Positions 56,763 to 64,000 of a stretch of 64,000 bases of DNA are shown here, piece after piece. Location of the stretch: assembly GCF_001039355.2 (NCBI RefSeq), contig NW_019776135.1, positions 309,947 to 373,946 on the forward strand, written 5' to 3'. Numbering within the stretch: position 1 is the first letter of the stretch; each line of letters begins with the position of its first letter. The position numbers and the translations under genes were made by a program. Origin of the DNA: Lingula anatina (Eukaryota; Brachiopoda; Lingulata; Lingulida; Lingulidae). Under the pieces are notes generated by a model that saw nothing but the letters and a program-made list of their open reading frames with translations, ran no database searches and was not told the origin of the DNA.

Positions 56763-59700
56763 TTTGTCTACAAATAAACCAACTGACATTCACAGTCAAA
56801 AAATAAAAATTGAAAATTAAAGCTTCTGGTACCAAATTTCACTTGTTCTATAACATCTTTATATATATATATATATATCTATAAATATTGATATTTTTTA
56901 AATTATTCCTGTAGCCTTATATTACCCACTCAGCAGTCTATGCTCATTCAAATGTGAACTAGACCCGTCTCTCCTCCCATATAATCACTCTATTAAACTA
57001 CTGCTTTCTTCACAACACATATTAATGACACATATGATGTTTAAAAGCCCATTAAAAATCCACACCAGCAGGGTGTGCAGGGGTCCTACAGAGAATTTGT
57101 CGTCGCTGTAATTTTATCTTCCTCCTAAGCTGCAAGATCTCAGCTATTTTGTGTGAACTGCAAATCAGAAGTGACAGCTCTTACAGTTAAACAGGCGCTT
57201 TGGCGTAAACGGTGTTGGTCTGGCACAAATGGGGGACAATAGGACTGTACGCCAGGCGACCGCTTTCTCAGACTTCTCAGTCTTTAAGGAACCGAGGTAA
57301 TTAGTCTCGTTAGTCACGAGTGGAGGAGCAAAGAGCTGTAAGAGGCGTTGCTACATGTTTGTATGTGCTGTAGGAGAGGGAGTAAACTCCATGAGCTCAA
57401 AGCTTGGCAAAGTTTCCATCTCAGAGATTATTCTTATGCAGACATGTGCCTGTTTTTTTTTTTTTCTGTTCTTTTCTTTTTTCAGAACATTTCTCATGAG
57501 ACCAAACACTTCAACTTGACAAATCTCAGGATTAGCTCAAAGTTTTGGAATTCCTTGATTCTGCAGATCATGTCTAATTATGTCTGAAGAGATTCAAGCA
57601 AAAAAAAAAAAACTTTTTTTTTGTCAGTACAACATAATAAGGTTGAAGCATTTAAACCTGAATCTCGCCATCGTTACCTAAGCCTTGCATTAAAAGTACA
57701 CTGATATTTTCAAAATGCCTCACTTTTCTAACATTTTATGGATTTTGCTGATTTATAAGATGACCATCTCATCACTTTCATTAAGTCTCTGACAAAAAAG
57801 TCAACTAAATTTTCCTAACTTGTGTCAACCTTATCATTTTTATTAACAAAGCATTTTTGAACAAAAAATAAATTTCATTTGAACTTTTTGAGAATTTAGC
57901 ATATATTTATTCAAATCTATACTTACACAAAAGGAGGATTACGTAAATTAAAGCGTACTCTATTGAGTCAGGTGGGGTCAAGGTTACAGGACACAAAACA
58001 TTGAAAGTACTAGTACTTAAGAAAAATAAAAACAGCTGTAATTTTAGACATGAACGATGTTGACATATCCCTAGTAAATAACATGTGTTCACACTTATAT
58101 CTGTCATAATTTGTCAATTTTACAAATTTCGGAACAACATGTCAACTAAATCTCTCACCCTTTTTTCCGCTCACACTGTCAACAGCTGTTTCAACCAGAA
58201 AACGTAAATCTAACTTCACACTGAGAAAAAATTCTCGACTGTCTACCATGTCAGTATAGTTCCCTCCCCTGCTGTTGTGAACTGTTAGCTAACAAAGGCA
58301 TGCTTTCAAAGTTCTGAACTCTTATTACAATGAAAATGTTGAAGTTGTTTTTGAGTTTTTCTTACCATTTTTCTCCTCACTCTTTCAGAATATCTCTTTT
58401 CCATTCTCTCTTTTCTGCTTCTCTCCTTCCTTCCATGACCAACAGTCATATAACTCTCTAATAATAACTCTCACTTTTTCTTTCTTTTCATAATTATCTT
58501 CTTTCTTTCCTTCCTTTTTGCTCCTTTATTTTTTTTTTACCAAATATGCTTTTCTTTTACCAAATATTACTTTTCTCAATTCTGACTACAAAACCACCAT
58601 CATCAGCAAAACCAAAGAAATCAACAAAGCATTGCATCATTTCTACCTAAGATCTATTAGATTTTATACCAAACTGTTTGTCTGTGTTGTTCTGATCTAT
58701 TGGTGACTAACACATTTTGCATACTTATGTGAAGAAAACAAGACCAGAAAAGCATACAAAACTTTCCACTTAATTCTGGAAAACTGACACAATCTCACAA
58801 ACTGAAAACACACATTATGAAGTCATTGAAGATAGTAACTTGAAGTATGCATTTTAATAACCTTTTGATTTCATTACAGACTGGCTTACAGCATACAATT
58901 ACGGTTGGCAGAATGATTCTCCTGACTTAACTATAAAACATAATATATAATAATGTTATTTCCTTTAAACATATTCATAAAACCAAATGAAAAGATCATT
59001 CAAATTTAGAAATGCACAAAATTCCATTTATTAATTGAAGAACTGCTGACTGGCAGACTTAGCTTGGTTCTAAGTAGACTAAAATTTCATGTCAAAGTTA
59101 GACAGGGCTATAGTTTGTCAGTAAAGCAGTCCAAGAGTTTATGCTTTACTAAAATTAACTATCTAAAGTTATGGTTTTAAAAGTTTCGAATATCTCATTT
59201 TTATTGGTAACCTAAATTTTCTTGAATCTTCATTTCTCACATTTTCTGACTTGACTCCTGCATCATTTCAGAATGCAGAATGTTTCAAAAATCTTTTGTC
59301 AAGCATGACCAAAAAAAAATTGTTTTATTTTTTTTTTCAAAATTCATTCACATAAAATACACAGTATAACAACTGTATACACGGCTCTCTAAACAACAAT
59401 AACGTTCCAACTGAAGATTGGCATTTTGGCATTAACTATAAAAAATATTAAATAACAAGCTAATACATCCTAGATGTTGTGTAACTGACAGCATGAAGTT
59501 GCATTCATCAGCTCTAATCCCACTGACTACGCACCGCTATTTTTACCAATACATCACAGTACTTACATAAGTACTCCAAATGAGAATTGGCATTTTGACA
59601 TAATCTTAGAAAGCAAAAAAAGAGATGGGGAAAATCTCAAGTGGATTTCTTTCTCAGTCAGCAGTTAATGGCTCTGACATTTGTTCTGAAGGACTACCTG

Positions 59701-61347
59701 CCAGTGTCGGGGTGTCAGCAATTGATAAAATGACGGCTGACAAATAAATCATATCACTGGAGAATGTTGGAAAATAGTGGAGAAAATTGGAGGGAATATT
59801 TCTTAGGCTCTGAGTCTCCTCCCCCCCCCCCCAGCCCCTTACTTAGTACACATTTCTATAATCAGCTTGAATTATATTGATTTATTTATCTATGAAATAA
59901 TATATTGTGGTTCAATACACTTCTATTCCACCTCCATTATATTATGAAAAAAATGCTTTGAAAAAATAAGATAATAAAAATGCAAAATTGGTCATTCTGC
60001 CACTCCTGATCAGACAAAAAACAGACATTTTTTCCTTCTGCACTTTCCGAAGAAAATGAATATGAGGAGAAAAAAATTTCAAAATAATTCTGCCAGATTT
60101 TGCACATGCATTAAGAGTCATATCTAAGAAATCGCCCTGGGGTTCAAACCTAGGATCAAACACATTTTATAGCAAAATCCCCTTGCTGTGCTCAGTGTCA
60201 ATAGCAACAAACACCTAAAACCACACGGGGATATTCAGGGTACAAGAAATCGCCAATTATCTTGTCACTTTCTCAAATTACATGCCAGAATCAGTAAACC
60301 CAATGAAAACTTTCACTCAGAGATGTTAGGCAATAAGCAGAGATGTTAACATGAACCAATGATGTAAGATGAGAAGAAATGAGAAGAAAAAATATCAACC
60401 TCCTACTTGGATATTGAATCATTAAAAAAAATATAGTCATTTTTCTGCCATTTGTTCTGATGTGTAACAACCTCTTATAACATTGACAGTCCCCTGAACA
60501 CTAAAGGTATGTATTCTGTATGAGGGAATGATAGTTTATCAAGAAATAAGATGAAAATTACCAGAAATTATGGCCAAGCCCTTAGACATTTCCATATAAT
60601 ACCATTAAACATTCACCGTCACTTTTCTAAATTTTTTTCTCACTGTTAATAACCAAAGCAACCATTTATCAGCAGCTCAAAACGAAGTGAAAATAACAAA
60701 AAAAGACTTGCTCCCAGGCCTACATTTCATACAGAAAACCACGGAATCCACCGCAGGTTTTCCTCACTGCTAGTTTTGGCAGATGTCAACTAGCATGAGT
60801 AATTGCTAGGAAGTGGGAAGAAACACTGGCGTCTTGGCACTGATATCGGCTTAAAGAAGGATCTTTCAGAAGCCTCTTGCGTAAGTTTGAATGATAGCAA
60901 TGTTATTCAGAGCCTCTAACACAGGTTCTAGGTAGAAAAAAAAAAACATGGACCTTTTTTCTAATAATCTAAATTTGGTAAGTTTGAGTGATTAGCATTC
61001 AGTACATGAAAAAAAAAATATGGAGCATTTTTATGACTAATTAAATCTGTTTGGCAAGTTTTAATTCCTAACTGCTTTAATTTCTAGAAGAGCCTCTTGC
61101 ACATGCCCTTGGAGACAGAAATAAAGTAAATATGTGAAAAGGAATAATGTTACAATGTAGAAATGTTACCCAGAGCCTCTTGCACATACCGTGCTAGAGA
61201 TGTAATATACAATGAAGGCATAATGACAACAACAGATCCAAATTCCCGGTAATATCAGGGAAATAGTGGCATGGACTAGTTGAATGTGGTCTTAGTCCAC
61301 GGATCACTTGTTCTGATCAATACTGTCCAAGTGACCTTTAAGACTTA

Positions 61348-61514
61348 GACCCCATTCCCATACCTGGAACGATCTAGCTTGATCGGCCCATCTACCACGG
61401 GATTTTCGCTGAATTGCTTTCAGCTTACTGAGTAAGCAGCTCTGAAGTCTTAACAAGAATCCCTGCTGAGATATATCAATCCTGCTAGTACGATCAGGTT
61501 ATGGGAATGCAGTC
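61348..61514. mobile_element. TTA-flanked MITE, left member of an adjacent pair
   Basis: GACCCCATTCCCATACC to TATGGGAATGCAGTC; TTA at 61345-61347 and 61515-61517. Confidence 0.8.
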
Positions 61515-61517
61515 TTA

Positions 61518-61729
61518 GACCAAATTCCCATAGATTTTAGATCGATCTATCCCTGTGAGGAGTCTCACTAGGTTACTGTCAGCTTAGCCGGCTTAAGCGT
61601 CTGTCCCGCTTACTAAAAGCTGTAAGGGGGTGCGCACTCGGCTGACTGCAATTTTGCGTGAACCCCCAGGGAGTAAGGTCGATCTAAATCTAAATCTCTG
61701 GATCGATCTAAATCTCTGGAAATGCACCC
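61518..61729. mobile_element. TTA-flanked MITE, right member of an adjacent pair
   Basis: GACCAAATTCCCATAGATTT to GGAAATGCACCC; TTA at 61515-61517 (shared with the left element) and 61730-61732. Its interior matches 29010-29223 in direct orientation. Confidence 0.8.
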
Positions 61730-62137
61730 TTACTTATAACTTTCCCATGTCCTCTAAAACTCACAGTGACCACTGTAGACTTACCTTCAAATAAATCAGC
61801 TAAATTTTGGGGCTAAATTTTTAGACCAGCTTTCAGGCTGGAGTCATTTTGTCAACCCAGCCTCAGGTGTTACGACTCTCTACTACTACCAGCTTTGTCT
61901 TGTCACCACACCACAGGTTACATGTAATTTCCCTTTGCCTACTCCCTTCTATGTACAGTTATTGATTTTCTCTCCCAAGATATTAAAAACATTTAAATCC
62001 ATTGCATTCACCGGCAGTCGTGAGGTAATGAAACCAAACAAAACAAGACAAATGACTGGAATACCTCCACTGAAAGGGCAGACTATTTGTTTTGGATTAC
62101 TGAGAATGTTTGAATTTTACAGATCCAGCTGAGATTA

Positions 62138-62398
62138 GGACTGGGTTCCCATCCCCAGATTGATCTAACAGGATAGGTCCAACTCCACAGGGTCCCTCGC
62201 TAAATTGCTTTCAGCCCAAGCGGCTTCTAAAGACATCTGGGGCATCCACTAAAGCTGCTAAATGATAGTTAATTACCCCCTATCAGCCTCAGCAGGCGTG
62301 ACAGACATCTAAGCTGCCCAAGGTAATTGCAATTAAGCGAGAATCCCCTTGGAGATAGTTCGATCCAATGTTAGTATGATAGTCTCTGGGAGTGGTCC
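62138..62398. mobile_element. MITE of the same end type
   Basis: GGACTGGGTTCCCATCC to CTGGGAGTGGTCC, flanks TTA and CTA. 261 bases; interior similar to 55880-56140 (AAGCTGCTAAATGATAGTTAA). Confidence 0.7.
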
Positions 62399-62704
62399 CT
62401 AGGTCTGAGATGTCCTTGAATAGAGTCTCCTGTTTCACAGCTTTTGCAGACATGATTTTTGGGCTGTAATAAAAACTACAAAGAAATGACTTGGTGTTCT
62501 TATATTATTGCCAGGGCTCTGGGGCTCTTTGAGACTGATAAATGTCGAGAAAATTTTGAATTTCTGCATTAAATTTTTGCTTTTATTTAGTAGTTTGCTG
62601 AACCGTAGTTGACATGCAGGGACTGTTGGATAATAAATAATTTAAATAAATAAATAAATACCATAATAAACATGAAGCTATATTTCTTAATGCTGTCCAC
62701 ATCC

Positions 62705-63130
62705 CAGATAGCAAGCATACGTTGGGCCAACGTTGGCCCAACGTTGCCTTGGTTGACCGTGCAACGTTGGCCCAACGTTGGGTTTCCATCTAAGTGCTCA
62801 CTTTGGCCAACGGTTGGCTGAACGTCTTTTGAATGCCAACGTATTGCCAACGTATTCCCAACCAAACTGCGTTGGCCCTACATTGGGCCAACTAATAACC
62901 AACATTGGTCCAACAATTTCCCAACCTGCAACCAACATCAGTCCAACAATTACCCAACCAAACCGCGTTGGCCCTACATTGGGCCAACTAATAACCAACA
63001 TTAGTCCAACAATTACCCAACCTGTAACCAACAGTGCATTTACGTTGGTTCTACTAATAACCAACATCAGTCCAACAATTACCCAACCTCAAACCAACAA
63101 TGCATCCCCGTTGGCCCAACGGTAGGCCAA
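62705..63130. repeat. CCAAC/GTTGG minisatellite
   Basis: It opens with palindromic GTTGGGCCAACGTTGGCCCA-type sequence and continues as imperfect repeats of AATAACCAACATTAGTCCAA-type units. A larger period of 96 bases separates the first two GCGTTGGCCCTACATTGGGC blocks (62869 and 62965). Because 96 is a multiple of three, both strands stay open and produce repeat-like frames that are not convincing genes. Confidence 0.85.
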
Positions 63131-63958
63131 CTGGTCACCAAGTTATCTGCAATTTGCACAACAAATTATGGCCCAACCTAAAGCCAGAGGCACGGTGATT
63201 TACAGTGACCCAACATTGAGCTGAAGGCAAAATAACTTTTTTGGAATCACATAGGTAGTAGGGCACTGTAATTACACGTCTGATGCACAGGCAGATCAAT
63301 GTCCTGATGAAATATCTTGAGCATCTGAAATCTGCAAACTGCAAGATATGACTGAAAAATTAGAAAGCTTTCTAAGGGATGAATCCTTCAGAGGACTTGA
63401 TCTGCCTGTGATCATTTACACTACACCTGGAAAATTGTCAATTAATAATTGTGGTTGAAACAAAAAGATTAGTGATATGTTTTGAACTGTTTAATTAATT
63501 CATAACATTACATAAAACAAATACCTTATACCAACTAAATAATGATATGTGAATTGAAATATAATACAAAAAGACAACAAAGAAAAATTTTATAAGATAC
63601 TATAATATTAAATTTAAACATTAATAAGTGTGTCTTATATCAATTGTTACATGATTCACATCAAGAAAAAATATTACAGTCCTACGACTTATGACCTTAT
63701 TCGTGGAGTCAAGGCATTTTTCTACTAGTAGTCTTTTTTGCCTCATTTCAATTTTTAAAAATATTTTCATTAAATCAAAATTTAAACCAGAAACCCTTGT
63801 CAATGTCAGGTAAGATGCTTTTTCATAAGTTATATGTCAAGTCTATAAAATCACAGTCTCTTCCTTCAGGCAAAATCTCAGACATTGTCTCTTTAAAAAT
63901 CAAGTCAGTGGTCATATGAGTTCAATCTTTGTGTTTTTCTCTCTTTCCTGCCCTGCAG

Positions 63959-64000
63959 GCACCTGTGTGATCTTTGGCAAAGCACAATTAGTTGGATGTA
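63959..64000 (+). other. Possible exon at the right edge
   Basis: A strong pyrimidine-rich acceptor (TTTCCTGCCCTGCAG) is followed by 42 open bases to the window end. Too short to identify. Confidence 0.25.

Larger units (their letters stand above)
55009..63958. other. Long non-coding stretch, AT-rich
   Basis: No exon is supported. It contains five TWA-flanked MITEs and a minisatellite (listed), an (AT)n tract near 56862-56880, and two tandem direct copies near 56412-56530 of a unit ending AACCAACTGACATCACCTGG. It may be upstream intron sequence of the sulfotransferase or intergenic DNA. Confidence 0.55.

Noticed and set aside
62778-63125. Repeat protein-like frame (GPTLGQLITN units)
   Set aside because: It arises because the minisatellite period is a multiple of three; the opposite strand is also open, and there is no promoter or splice signal.
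62705-63130. CRISPR-like array
   Set aside because: Repeats and spacers are not separable, units are imperfect and contiguous, and the genome is eukaryotic.

Overview
This is a eukaryotic, almost certainly invertebrate-animal, nuclear window. It is AT-rich, with multi-exon genes on GT-AG (and some GC-AG) introns, TATA promoters, AATAAA signals, microsatellites and many short inverted-repeat transposons. The best lineage clue is a cluster of seven hemerythrin genes in two sequence classes. Octameric hemerythrins with two chain types are known from brachiopods such as Lingula, so a lingulid brachiopod is my first guess. Other hemerythrin-bearing phyla (priapulids, sipunculans, annelids) are not excluded by sequence reading alone.

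Region 1 (1-28.5 kb) is the hemerythrin cluster. Seven genes (Hr1-Hr7) share the same four-exon structure, and all seven di-iron ligands are visible in every complete copy. They alternate between class A (Hr1, Hr2, Hr5, Hr7) and class B (Hr3, Hr4, Hr6). Six of them form three divergent A/B pairs (Hr2/Hr3, Hr4/Hr5, Hr6/Hr7), each with 1.3-1.8 kb between start codons. Hr1 sits at the left edge, oriented as if its partner lies just outside. Hr2/Hr3 and Hr4/Hr5 are mirror images about a point near 12.63 kb, where a TTAA-flanked transposon lies. Every gene has a TATA box followed at 32-34 bp by the same CAGACGCTGA start-site motif, and most have a CTCF-like motif (CCGATAGATGGCG) just after the stop codon. 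Four of the seven use a GC donor after exon 2. Hr5 runs into a 737-base assembly gap that hides its last exon.

Region 2 (28.5-51 kb) holds a seven-exon GT4-type glycosyltransferase gene (32532-44434, 544 codons). Its 8 kb first intron contains a head-to-head inverted pair of single-exon TRIM-NHL ubiquitin-ligase genes (one intact, one frameshifted and with a lost TATA box), a LINE reverse-transcriptase fragment and several MITEs. The last five exons of the glycosyltransferase and its 3' flank then recur almost identically at 46295-51063, after a single N placed in the middle of an exon. This looks like an unmerged second haplotype rather than a second gene.

Region 3 (51.3-64 kb) carries a two-coding-exon sulfotransferase-like type II membrane protein gene on the minus strand with a likely 5' UTR exon. 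Beyond it is a long non-coding stretch rich in TWA-flanked MITEs and a CCAAC/GTTGG minisatellite. A possible exon begins at the right edge.

Functionally, the hemerythrins are oxygen-carrier subunits, and their paired layout suits coordinated production of two chain types. The glycosyltransferase and sulfotransferase would act on sugars, and the TRIM gene in ubiquitin signalling. I see no evidence that these last three are linked to the hemerythrins.
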